NCBI GenBank assembly: GCA_029098205.1
Contig: JAQXNW010000044.1
Coordinates: 1 to 28,776, forward strand
Direction: 5' to 3'
From: Eubacteriales bacterium
GTDB taxonomy: Bacteria; Bacillota; Clostridia; Peptostreptococcales; Anaerovoracaceae
DNA: 28,776 nt
Position 1 is the first letter of the stretch, and every line of letters starts with the position of its first letter. The notes below the pieces were generated by a model. It did not search any database. It saw only the letters and a list, made by a program, of their open reading frames with translations, and had not been told where the DNA came from. The translations under genes were made by a program, and so were the position numbers. Shown here piece after piece: positions 21,186 to 28,218 of the stretch.

Positions 21186-21686
21186 TCAGAACGGAACATC
21201 GTCTTCGATTTCTTCAAAGGCTGCCGGAATATCGTCGGATCCTGAATCGCCGCTGACCTGTCCGCCTCTTTCAGGCGCTGCCTGCTGCGTTCTGCTGTTA
21301 TCCGGGCGCTGATTCCAGTTATCATTTCTAGTATTCCGATTTCTCGCTCCGGATCCCTGACCCTGACGGTCTCCCCAGTCAAGGAATTCCACCCGATTCG
21401 CGACAACCTCCGTCGTATATACGGTGTCTCCGTTTCTGTTTTGGTAGCGCCCTGTCTGGATTCTTCCTTCGATTGCTACCAATCTGCCCTTCGCAAGATA
21501 TTTCTCACAAGTCTCCGCCTGCCGGCCAAAAACCACGATTGTCGGGAAATCCGTCTGTCTTTCCCCGCCCTGTCTGACCGGTCTGTCGATCGCAATTGAA
21601 AAACGGGCGACGGCCATCTGCGACCCGGACGTATATCTGACCTCCGGATCTCTTGTCAATCTTCCGATGAGCATTACACTGTTCAT
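21186..21686 (-). CDS. ssb: Single-stranded DNA-binding protein
   Basis: A 166-residue SSB. The OB fold covers residues 1-105, starting MNSVMLIGRLTRDPEVRY and including FGRQAETCEKYLAKGRLVAIEG split over two strands. Residues 106-155 are a Gln/Asn/Arg/Gly-rich linker, and the tip EIEDDVPF is the acidic tail that recruits repair and replication partners. It coats single-stranded DNA as a tetramer. The ATG follows GTGAGGTA. It sits between rpsF and rpsR, the usual order in Firmicutes, with short gaps (43 and 19 bases) indicating one transcript. Confidence 0.97.
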   Translation of the reverse strand: MNSVMLIGRLTRDPEVRYTSGSQMAVARFSIAIDRPVRQGGERQTDFPTIVVFGRQAETCEKYLAKGRLVAIEGRIQTGRYQNRNGDTVYTTEVVANRVEFLDWGDRQGQGSGARNRNTRNDNWNQRPDNSRTQQAAPERGGQVSGDSGSDDIPAAFEEIEDDVPF

Positions 21687-21729
21687 TTACTGTACCTCAC
21701 TTGTTGTAAAACACGGTTGATAACGGAAA

Positions 21730-22017
21730 TTACTTAGCGTCTTTATTTACGATAATATGACGTATCACATCATCAGAAATACGGAGTCTCCGGTTCAGTT
21801 CCTTCGGAACATCCGGCTCCGCCTTGAATTCGATGACTGCGTAATATCCTTTCGTCTGCTTGTTGATCGGATACGCGAGATCTCTGCTGCCCCAGACATC
21901 AACCTCACCCAGTTCTCCGGCTTCGGAAAGGAATGTCTTAATCTTCTCAAGCGCAGCATTCGTCTTCTCTTCATCGAGGGTCGAATCGAGAATAACCATC
22001 AGTTCGTAGTTCGTCAT
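21730..22017 (-). CDS. rpsF: 30S ribosomal protein S6
   Basis: A 95-residue S6 of normal length, with the ferredoxin-like fold: MTNYELMVILDSTLDEEK at the start, DVWGSRDLAYPINKQTKGYY in the middle and ELNRRLRISDDVIRHIIV at the end. It forms a pair with S18 in the small subunit. The ATG follows GGGAGGTG. It is the first gene of the operon; a short hairpin in the leader (22043-22064) may be the S6:S18 autoregulatory site known from other bacteria. Confidence 0.97.
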   Translation of the reverse strand: MTNYELMVILDSTLDEEKTNAALEKIKTFLSEAGELGEVDVWGSRDLAYPINKQTKGYYAVIEFKAEPDVPKELNRRLRISDDVIRHIIVNKDAK

Positions 22018-22042
22018 GTCTTCACCTCCCTGTGGACGTAAG

Positions 22043-22064
22043 GCATCCGGCTTCTGCCGAATGC
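22043..22064 (-). promoter_or_regulatory. rpsF leader hairpin, possible S6:S18 binding site
   Basis: On the minus strand GCATTCGGC / GCCGGATGC (one T-G pair) with a 4-base loop, about 25 bases before the start. S6:S18 leaders in other bacteria carry a hairpin with a conserved CCG; a CCG is present at the loop-stem edge, but I could not check the full motif. Confidence 0.45.
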
Positions 22065-22086
22065 AAGGAAATTTATATACTCAAAC

Positions 22087-22115
22087 ATTATATAGAACCA
22101 AAATCCGAAAAGCAA
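22087..22115 (-). promoter_or_regulatory. Promoter of rpsF-ssb-rpsR
   Basis: TTGCTT (22115-22110), 17 bases and TATAAT (22092-22087) on the minus strand. The leader is about 63 bases. The next 155 bases upstream are very AT-rich, with an inverted repeat ATAAACAT / ATGTTTAT (22150-22187), and contain no gene. Confidence 0.82.
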
Positions 22116-22270
22116 GTATTTTATTTCCCCTTCCGGATATCCGCCCTTGATAAACATCAATATTCATTAATATTTATTTATGTTTATTGATACATATATG
22201 GGAAAACAACGAAAAAATTTCATTCAAAATGAATATTTTTTCAAAAATCCATTTTCTTCCTTTTTTTCTA

Positions 22271-22279
22271 TGGTAAAAT
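22271..22279 (+). promoter_or_regulatory. Extended -10 promoter of the NhaC-family gene
   Basis: TGGTAAAAT is an extended -10 element; there is no good -35. A start near 22286 places the whole structured leader (22316-22401) in the transcript. Confidence 0.5.
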
Positions 22280-22315
22280 AGACAGGTATTTTTTATTTTC
22301 GTCACATTCCGTAAA

Positions 22316-22401
22316 TACAGCAGGATCTCCGTGCCGATACACCGATACAAAAGGAAAGCGCTGTCAGAGCGCCTCTTCCCTTGTCCGCAGGATCCCCTGT
22401 A
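22316..22401 (+). promoter_or_regulatory. Structured RNA leader of the NhaC-family gene, candidate riboswitch
   Basis: TACAG-CA-GGATC (22316-22327) pairs with GATCC-C-CTGTA (22391-22401), closing an 86-base domain. Inside is a stem GCGCT / AGCGC (22358-22372) extended by AAGG / CCTT (22351-22354 with 22379-22382). CCGATACA occurs twice in tandem (22334-22349). AATACAAAAAGGAG, the real ribosome site after the domain, resembles the internal GATACAAAAGGAAAG, so the C/T-rich 22373-22384 might pair with either. I do not recognise the class; a Na+ or Li+ riboswitch is an obvious possibility given the gene. Confidence 0.5.
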
Positions 22402-22428
22402 CTAATACAAAAAGGAGCTGCAATAGCA

Positions 22429-23910
22429 ATGTTGAACCAGTCCAAAGATGTCCAGCCGAAAAAGCCCGCACTATGGCATGCGCTTTTGTCTTTCAGCGTT
22501 CTGATTTTAGTCATGAGCGTGGGAATCGCCGTATTCAAGGTGGACCCGCATATTCCGATGTTCATCGGCGTGATCTTTTCCTGCTGCATGGCTCTTTATC
22601 TGCGTTATGACTGGCATTCCATCGAAAAGATGATGATCGACGGAATCTCCAAAGCCATGCAGTCCATCCTGATCCTTGCCATCGTGGGAATGATGATCGG
22701 AGTATGGCTTCTATCCGGAACCATTCCGACCATGATCTATTACGGACTTAAGCTCCTGTCACCGTCTGTGTTCCTGCCTGCGGCGATGCTGATCTGCTCC
22801 ATCACTTCTTTGGCGACAGGAACATCCTGGGGCACCATGGGCACGATGGGACTTGCGCTCATGGGAATCGGCCATGGACTTGGCATGCCTGTCGGACCCA
22901 CCGCGGGCGCTATCCTCGCCGGCGCGTATTTCGGTGACAAGATGTCTCCGCTTTCGGATACGACGAATCTGGCACCGGCTATGGCCGGAACGGACGTGTT
23001 CACACACGTGAAATTCATGCTTAAGTCAACGATCGTCGCCTATGTAATCTCCCTTGGATTTTTCGCTGTCTACGGATTTATGAATACCGCGAACGGATCC
23101 GCGGATACAAGCCAGGTCACAGCGCTTATGAACGGGCTTAAGGATACATTCAACATCAACCCGCTTCTGTTTATTCCGCCGCTTCTTGTCATCCTGGCCA
23201 TCGCGTTCAAAATGCCTGCGATTCCAGGAATAACGCTGGGACTTATCTCCGCGGCTGTTCTTGCTCCGATTTTCCAGCACAATATGCCGATTTACGGTGA
23301 GGATCTGACCCTCCTCCACACAGGCGTAACCTTCGGCGATATCCTGAGCAGCGCGCGAAACGGATTCTTCTGCAAGACAAAGGTGGACGCGCTGAATTCC
23401 CTGCTCACAACCGGCGGACTTATGAATATGTCCTCTTCCATTCTCATGACCATCATCGCGATGATGTTCGGAGGAGTCATGGAAGGAACCGGACAACTGG
23501 AGGTCATCATCAATGCCATTTCGAAGTTCGTAAAATCCGCGGCCGGTCTTGTCGCCGCTACGGAAGTTACATGCATCTTCTCCAATATCGTCATGCCGGA
23601 GCAGTACATTTCGATTCTCGTTCCGGGGAGAATGTTCGCGCCTGCGTACCGGAAGATGGGACTTCACCCAAAGACGCTTTCCAACGCGCTGGAATCTGCC
23701 GGAACAGTAACCTCTCCGCTTGTTCCCTGGAACACCTGCGGAATGTTCATCTACGCCACGCTTGGCGTAAAAACAATCGAATACGCGCCATGGGCCGTGT
23801 TCAACTACATTATGCCGATCGTAACATTAGTGATGGCCTTCTTTGGCGCGACCATCGCATATATGACGCCGGAAGAACAGGCAAAGGCGGACGCCGGAGA
23901 ACTGGTATAA
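22429..23910 (+). CDS. nhaC: NhaC-family Na+/H+ antiporter
   Basis: A 493-residue membrane protein with about 11-12 hydrophobic segments. Family blocks include SLATGTSWGTMGTMGLALMGIG, written here as two parts (SLATGTSWGT and MGTMGLALMG), GPTAGAILAGAYFGDKMSPL and SDTTNLAPAMAGTD. Near the C-terminus SAGTVTSPLVPWNTCGMF is the typical NhaC ending. These are the conserved Asp and Thr/Ser-rich positions expected for cation exchange. It would export sodium, or exchange organic anions as in malate/lactate antiporters of the same family. The ATG at 22429 follows AAAAAGGAG at eleven bases, a slightly long spacing; an upstream TTG at 22381 falls inside the structured leader and is unlikely. A terminator follows at 23950. 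Confidence 0.9.
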   Translation: MLNQSKDVQPKKPALWHALLSFSVLILVMSVGIAVFKVDPHIPMFIGVIFSCCMALYLRYDWHSIEKMMIDGISKAMQSILILAIVGMMIGVWLLSGTIPTMIYYGLKLLSPSVFLPAAMLICSITSLATGTSWGTMGTMGLALMGIGHGLGMPVGPTAGAILAGAYFGDKMSPLSDTTNLAPAMAGTDVFTHVKFMLKSTIVAYVISLGFFAVYGFMNTANGSADTSQVTALMNGLKDTFNINPLLFIPPLLVILAIAFKMPAIPGITLGLISAAVLAPIFQHNMPIYGEDLTLLHTGVTFGDILSSARNGFFCKTKVDALNSLLTTGGLMNMSSSILMTIIAMMFGGVMEGTGQLEVIINAISKFVKSAAGLVAATEVTCIFSNIVMPEQYISILVPGRMFAPAYRKMGLHPKTLSNALESAGTVTSPLVPWNTCGMFIYATLGVKTIEYAPWAVFNYIMPIVTLVMAFFGATIAYMTPEEQAKADAGELV

Positions 23911-23949
23911 ACACTTTGCTCCACCTGAAAAACCGAATATGTATAGATA

Positions 23950-23975
23950 AAGCCGGGCAGAAACCCGGCTTTTTT
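23950..23975. terminator. Bidirectional terminator between nhaC and the nucleotidyltransferase gene
   Basis: AAGCCGGG (23950-23957) and CCCGGCTT (23964-23971) with a 6-base loop; the plus side has a run of T to 23975 and the minus side reads GGCTTTATC. It serves two convergent genes. Confidence 0.92.
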
Positions 23976-24975
23976 ACCGCCAGATCACCTGATCCTGATC
24001 CGCTGTGTGCCAGAGAATCTCCGGATAAAGACCATGGTCCTTCTTGGACTGAAGCGCCGTGACAACGGATTTCTTATCTTCTTTATAGGTCACGCCATAC
24101 CAGCGGTCCTGCGTATGAAGCACCTTTACGTCCGCAAGACCTTCGTCGATCTGCTCCTGAACAACCTGCGGGAGGAAATATTCCCCTTTCAGAGGATTCT
24201 CCTTCATCGCCTGCTCCAGAAAAGCCGGCATCCTTTTCCATCCTTCCGCCATCATATCTTTCGTAAAGGCCCATGTGTTCATCGAAACGACGGCATCCTC
24301 CGGAAGATTCGTCCATGTTTTCCCGTCATCCTCCGTATACGCGGGAACTCCATTTACGCGGCGGATTTTCGTGCGCTCCGTCACCCTTTGGAGGAACCCA
24401 TTCTTATCCAACTCACAGATGCCTCGGGCAACCGATCCGTTCTCGGTCAAAGTCTTGGAAAGCTGGAATCCAACCATCGCGTAATGATATTTCTGCTTCT
24501 CGGAAACAGACGCGTCTCCGCCAGCTGCTTTCTCCTGCTGTTCCTGCTCTTCGCAGGCATGCTCCAAAAATTCATAGAGCACCTGAAACGTCTCCGGTCC
24601 ATAATAATCATCGGCATTGATTACCGCGAACGGACCCTCAATCACATTTCTGGCGCTGAGCACCGCATGACAGGTGCCCCATGGCTTTTCCCGTCCCTCC
24701 GGAACTGAAAATCCTTCCGGAAGATCGTCCATATCCTGATAAACAAACTCCGTCCTGAGAAATTTACCGGCGCGGTCATCAATAAGACGGTGAAAATCCT
24801 CTTCATTCTCCTTCCGAATGACAAAGACCGCCCGTTCGAAGCCTGCCATCATCGCGTCATATAAGGAAAAATCCATAATGATCTCTCCCTGCGCCGATAC
24901 AGGATCAATCTGCTTCAGTCCACCATACCGGCTTCCCATTCCCGCTGCCATTACCAGCAATGTTGGTTTGATCAT
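23974..24975 (-). CDS. Sugar-phosphate nucleotidyltransferase-like protein
   Basis: A 333-residue protein of the NTP_transferase family. The nucleotide-binding signature LVMAAGMGSRYGGLKQ is at residues 7-22. INADDYYGP near 118-126 supplies the metal-binding Asp. GSVARGICELD and VSMNTWAFT match the middle of the family. It would couple a nucleotide to a sugar phosphate or similar alcohol phosphate for envelope or capsule synthesis, but the substrate cannot be told. The ATG at 24975 has GGAGG five bases upstream; the GTG at 24978 is just as near but less likely. A structured leader (25000-25082) and a good promoter (25108-25136) belong to it alone, so it is not simply the end of the PAP2 transcript. 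Confidence 0.85.
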   Translation of the reverse strand: MIKPTLLVMAAGMGSRYGGLKQIDPVSAQGEIIMDFSLYDAMMAGFERAVFVIRKENEEDFHRLIDDRAGKFLRTEFVYQDMDDLPEGFSVPEGREKPWGTCHAVLSARNVIEGPFAVINADDYYGPETFQVLYEFLEHACEEQEQQEKAAGGDASVSEKQKYHYAMVGFQLSKTLTENGSVARGICELDKNGFLQRVTERTKIRRVNGVPAYTEDDGKTWTNLPEDAVVSMNTWAFTKDMMAEGWKRMPAFLEQAMKENPLKGEYFLPQVVQEQIDEGLADVKVLHTQDRWYGVTYKEDKKSVVTALQSKKDHGLYPEILWHTADQDQVIWR

Positions 24976-24999
24976 CACAGCCTCCTTCGCCGTATCTTT

Positions 25000-25082
25000 A
25001 AAATTCCATGTACATCCGATTATATGGATCCATCAAATTATACGATCCATCCGGTCATCCGATCTCCCGCACATGGAATTTT
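25000..25082 (-). promoter_or_regulatory. Structured leader of the nucleotidyltransferase gene
   Basis: AAAATTCCATGT and ACATGGAATTTT (25000-25011, 25071-25082) are perfect 12-bp arms. Inside them ATGGATC / GATCCAT (25050-25044 with 25030-25024) forms a second 7-bp stem, and ATCGGATG occurs twice, once on each side. Two 13-15-base direct repeats (ATTATAtgGATCCAT at 25019-25033 and ATTATAcGATCCAT at 25037-25050) build the centre. It is transcribed from the promoter at 25108-25136. I know of no matching class. Confidence 0.55.
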
Positions 25083-25107
25083 CATAAATAAAACTGCACC
25101 GTTTCTA

Positions 25108-25136
25108 ACTATATTCAAATCCTGCATAAAAAGCAA
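25108..25136 (-). promoter_or_regulatory. Promoter of the nucleotidyltransferase gene
   Basis: TTGCTT (25136-25131), 17 bases and TATAGT (25113-25108) on the minus strand, giving a leader of about 125 bases. Confidence 0.72.
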
Positions 25137-25172
25137 TGGAAAATCCGATCTTATCCGAAGTCCCGGGCCTCT

Positions 25173-25865
25173 TTATTCCCGGACTCCTTCGCTGCAGCTC
25201 TGATTCCGGCGGGACTGCAATAACCGGTCCAGAAGAATCGTGCAGATCATGACGCAGCAGCCGCCCATCATCAGTCCGCCGCAGACATCCGTCACGTAAT
25301 GCACGCCGATGTAAAGCCGCGTGAACGCAACAATAAAAGGCATGCACGAAAAAATCACCGTCAAAGTGTTTTTAATCCTGTGGTTTGCAACATTCTTCCG
25401 GATCAGGAAGATCAGAAAGAAATAGAAAAAGCATCCGTTCATGCTGTGTCCGCTTGGAAATGAAAATCCATGTTCCGTCAGGAGCCACATGGACGAATCC
25501 GGCCGCGGACGCGCAAAGGCGGCTTTCAGCACCTTATACAGAATAAACGTCGCAAGCTGCGAAATCCCCTGCGGAAGACCGATCCGCTTTCTTGTTTTCG
25601 GTATAATCAGAAGGACGGCGATCCAGCCGATGATCCAGCGGGAGGATGCCATCTGCGTGATGACCGGAAATACCGCATTCCCCAGCGGCGTCCGGATGCT
25701 GTACATAAACAGGCGGACTTTGTCGTCAAAGGCAGCGCTTCCTCCTGTCATAACCCAGCACGCGTCGATAATAAATCCTGCCAGCAGGATTCCTGCGAGA
25801 ATCCATCGCTTTCGGAATGATGCGTTCATTGATTTCGTGATTTCCGTGCCTTCCTGTCGGTCCAT
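25173..25865 (-). CDS. PAP2-family membrane phosphatase
   Basis: A 230-residue membrane protein with the three PAP2 signature motifs in order: K114-x6-RP (KAAFARPRP), PSGH (137-140) and R183-x5-H189 (TRLYIGVH). About six membrane helices are visible. Enzymes of this type remove phosphate from lipid phosphates such as undecaprenyl pyrophosphate, phosphatidic acid or phosphatidylglycerol phosphate at the outer membrane face; the exact substrate is not determined. The ATG at 25865 follows GGAAAGGGAAAG. It has its own promoter (25890-25918) and is divergent from the acyltransferase gene, which also concerns membrane lipids. A weak stem (25160-25184) overlaps the stop codon. Confidence 0.92.
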   Translation of the reverse strand: MDRQEGTEITKSMNASFRKRWILAGILLAGFIIDACWVMTGGSAAFDDKVRLFMYSIRTPLGNAVFPVITQMASSRWIIGWIAVLLIIPKTRKRIGLPQGISQLATFILYKVLKAAFARPRPDSSMWLLTEHGFSFPSGHSMNGCFFYFFLIFLIRKNVANHRIKNTLTVIFSCMPFIVAFTRLYIGVHYVTDVCGGLMMGGCCVMICTILLDRLLQSRRNQSCSEGVRE

Positions 25866-25889
25866 GCTTTCCCTTTCCTGAGCATTTCT

Positions 25890-25918
25890 GTTATACTAAG
25901 TTCATCCTTATTTCTTAA
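25890..25918 (-). promoter_or_regulatory. Likely promoter of the PAP2 gene
   Basis: TTAAGA (25918-25913), 17 bases and TATAAC (25895-25890) on the minus strand, 25 bases before the start codon. Confidence 0.55.
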
Positions 25919-25973
25919 AAAAATTTATGCGCAGGCATCCGCCTGTTGCTATTATACCAAAAGAAGGCGCATT

Positions 25974-26729
25974 ATGGCATTCATTCAGAATCTTCCGGGA
26001 GCGCTTCGTTTCCTTGGAACCATTCGCAGATTCAAAAAAAAACACGTAGAAATCGACCGGGCCCGTGAATCCGGAAACCCTGCGGAGGAGCAGGCGGCCA
26101 TCGCATCCGCCGTTTCCGCCTGGTCTTTGGATGCGGCGCGTACAATGCGGCTGGAACTTAAGATTTCCGGCACCGAGAATATCCCGAAAGAGAACGGCTT
26201 TCTCGTGGTCGCGAATCACCAGAGCTATGCGGACATCCTGGCGGTTCTCCGGGCAGTCGACGGACATCAGCTTGGATTCATCGCAAAAGACAATCTTAAA
26301 AAAGTTCCTTATGTCGGCTACTGGATTGAAGAAATCCGCGGCCTCTTCCTTCACAGAGGCGACGCGAAAGCCGCGGTCAAGATGATCCAGGAAGGCTCCA
26401 AACTTTTGAAAGACGGCTACAATCTCTGCATTTTCCCGGAAGGAACCCGGAGCTGGGGACCGGAAACCGGAGAATTCAAGGGCGGAAGCTTTAAGCTCGC
26501 CACAAAATCCAAGAGGCCGATTCTTCCGATCGCGATCAACGGCACCTATCATTTCTTCGAAGAGAATAAACGGATCCGTCCGGCGAAGGCTACGGTCGAA
26601 ATTCTTTCCCCTGTCTTTCTGGAAGGTCTGAACCGGAAAGAGCAGGCGGAGAAAGAAAAGGAAATTTATCAGAAGATCCGCGAAGCCGTATCTAAGATGG
26701 ACCAGAACGATCCGATGAAGGCGCGGTAA
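25974..26729 (+). CDS. plsC: 1-acyl-sn-glycerol-3-phosphate acyltransferase (PlsC-type)
   Basis: A 251-residue acyltransferase with the catalytic NHx4D box (N81-H82...D87 in NHQSYAD), the substrate block IEEIRGLFLHRGD and FPEGTRS (154-160), followed by PILPIAINGTY. These are the four conserved blocks of the PlsC/AGPAT family. It transfers an acyl chain to lysophosphatidic acid to make phosphatidic acid at the inner face of the membrane. There is no clear membrane helix apart from short hydrophobic parts, as in many Firmicutes PlsC proteins. The ATG follows AAAGAAGG. A possible extended -10 (TGCTATTAT, 25947-25955) lies directly upstream. Lysophospholipid acyltransferase of another specificity is possible. 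Confidence 0.9.
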   Translation: MAFIQNLPGALRFLGTIRRFKKKHVEIDRARESGNPAEEQAAIASAVSAWSLDAARTMRLELKISGTENIPKENGFLVVANHQSYADILAVLRAVDGHQLGFIAKDNLKKVPYVGYWIEEIRGLFLHRGDAKAAVKMIQEGSKLLKDGYNLCIFPEGTRSWGPETGEFKGGSFKLATKSKRPILPIAINGTYHFFEENKRIRPAKATVEILSPVFLEGLNRKEQAEKEKEIYQKIREAVSKMDQNDPMKAR

Positions 26730-26782
26730 ACCCGCCCGCAGAAACACGATAAACTAACCGCGGAAAATGAAAGAAAGCAAGC

Positions 26783-26827
26783 AAAAAAGGATCCGGGATC
26801 CCCGTGCAGACGGAGATTTCCGGATCC
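26783..26827. terminator. Bidirectional terminator between plsC and the PF06541 gene
   Basis: GGATCCGG (26789-26796) and CCGGATCC (26820-26827) form a perfect 8-bp stem, with CCGT / ACGG inside. On the minus strand six T (26788-26783) follow; on the plus strand TCAATTTTATAATT follows. Between it and 26914 there is only a GC-rich palindromic stretch (26875-26905) without a T run. Confidence 0.85.
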
Positions 26828-26913
26828 TCAATTTTATAATTCAGGCACTAAAGACACCGCGCTGCCGAATCAGACCGGCCGGCCATGCCGATTTCTGCCG
26901 GCCCCGGCAGGCT

Positions 26914-27441
26914 CTACCAGCCGTACGCTTTCCGCCAACGGACGGGTACAATTCCTTTCTTCCGGTATTCCCACAGATATCCGCAGCTGTCTACGAAATC
27001 CTGCCAGATCCAGAGGCAGAAAACCAGAAGAAGGATCCATGAGAATTTCGCCGGAACCGTCATTACGATCACTCTTAAGATCGGCGTCAGATCCGTCGTG
27101 AACACAAATGCGCACACCCCCGCAAACAAAGTCGCGAAGAAAGAGAACTTCCACAGAAGCCGTCCCGCCATAATCCGAACCAGCAGAATTCCAAGAAGAT
27201 TCAGCCCGAACGCGATGGCAAGAACAACAAGAAAACGGATCGGCGTTTCCGGGATTTTCGTAAGAAGGAGCGTGCCGGCCGCGCCGCCGATTCCGTACGT
27301 CACACCAAACGGACCAGTCAAAAAACCTCTTTTCCCGTGTTTTCCAAGAAGACCTGCAACAACGATTTCTTCGATCAGCCATCCAAGAAACGAATAAAAT
27401 ACAAAAATCAGCAGCAATTCGTAGAAACGGTACCCTTCCAT
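26914..27441 (-). CDS. PF06541-type membrane protein (putative ABC-transporter type IV / CmpB-like)
   Basis: A 175-residue integral membrane protein with four or five hydrophobic helices. The N-terminal block FVFYSFLGWLIEEI and KRGFLTGPFGVTYGIGG are typical of PF06541, which is common in Clostridia and of unknown function despite its transporter name. The C-terminus has the FVDSCGYLWEYRKKG region also found in the family. I chose the ATG at 27441: it has an AAGGA site and begins ten bases after the stop of the DUF218 gene, whereas the frame from 27477 overlaps that gene and has no site. It is the last gene of the three-gene envelope operon. Confidence 0.8.
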   Translation of the reverse strand: MEGYRFYELLLIFVFYSFLGWLIEEIVVAGLLGKHGKRGFLTGPFGVTYGIGGAAGTLLLTKIPETPIRFLVVLAIAFGLNLLGILLVRIMAGRLLWKFSFFATLFAGVCAFVFTTDLTPILRVIVMTVPAKFSWILLLVFCLWIWQDFVDSCGYLWEYRKKGIVPVRWRKAYGW

Positions 27442-27451
27442 TTTCTTTTCC

Positions 27452-28174
27452 TTATTCTCCGTGGCTGACAGTTCCATCGCCGGATATCGGAATTTCCGTC
27501 CCGCCTACAGAAGAATCTTTTTTCAGCAATACATTTATAAAATCTTTATTTCTCGCCGACACTTCCCGGATTTCCCGCATCGGCTGTCCGGCGTACTTCC
27601 TCTGATTCGATGCGACGCCCAGCGCTTTGATGCCTGTCTTCTCAGACAGATACAACGCACGGTACAGGTGATATTCCTGCGTCGCGATCACCATTTTCCG
27701 AACGCCGAATATCTTTTTCGCGCGATGCACGGAATCTGACGTGCAGAATCCGGCATGATCGCAGAAAATATCCTGGCTGGGCACGCCATGTTTTTCAAGG
27801 TATTTCAGCATCACATGAATTTCGTTATGTTCAACCGTTCCATTGTCTCCGGAGATTAATATCTTCGGAACCAATCCATCCTGGTACAACTTCAGTCCCG
27901 CGTCCAGCCGGTCCTTCAGCATGGGACTGGGAGTCTCTGAATCCTTGATTCCTGCCCCGAGGATCAGGACGCAGTCCGGATCCAGCGAGCGGATTTTCTT
28001 ATCCGCCTTTTTAGATGTTCCTGCATCATCCGAATCCAGAACCTGCACGATCCGATCTTTCTCGACCGACACGACATGATTGCTTACCGTCATGACTGCA
28101 ATTCCGAGAAACACAGCGGCCATCAGAAGAATCAGCAGAAGAAGACCGAGAGCTTTCTTAATTTTCCCGCTCAA
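27452..28174 (-). CDS. DUF218/SanA-like membrane-anchored protein
   Basis: A 240-residue protein with one N-terminal membrane helix (residues 8-30) and a DUF218 domain outside the membrane: CVLILGAGI, MLKDRLDAGLKLY, ILISGDNG and the TSDSVHRAKK and VIATQEYHLYRAL blocks. The domain is shared with SanA (vancomycin exclusion) and ElyC/YdcF envelope proteins in Escherichia coli, linked to cell-wall precursor handling, but no reaction is firmly known. No ATG precedes the membrane helix; the best start is a TTG at 28174, with AGAGG upstream and an in-frame stop a few codons earlier. It follows the sulfatase-like gene by 44 bases and precedes the PF06541 gene, so the three are probably one operon. 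Confidence 0.82.
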   Translation of the reverse strand: MSGKIKKALGLLLLILLMAAVFLGIAVMTVSNHVVSVEKDRIVQVLDSDDAGTSKKADKKIRSLDPDCVLILGAGIKDSETPSPMLKDRLDAGLKLYQDGLVPKILISGDNGTVEHNEIHVMLKYLEKHGVPSQDIFCDHAGFCTSDSVHRAKKIFGVRKMVIATQEYHLYRALYLSEKTGIKALGVASNQRKYAGQPMREIREVSARNKDFINVLLKKDSSVGGTEIPISGDGTVSHGE

Positions 28175-28218
28175 AACTCTTATCCTCTAGTCCATTATTC
28201 AGCCTGTTATCTAGTCCG

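Noticed and set aside
25160..25184. Hairpin GTCC-GGG / CCC-GGGAC after the PAP2 gene as a terminator
   Set aside because: It overlaps the stop codon, has a bulge and no T run follows directly.
26875..26905. GC-rich palindromic stretch with repeated GCCGGC after the PF06541 gene
   Set aside because: GCCGGC is self-complementary and common in GC-rich spacers; there is no T run, and a better terminator lies at 26783-26827.
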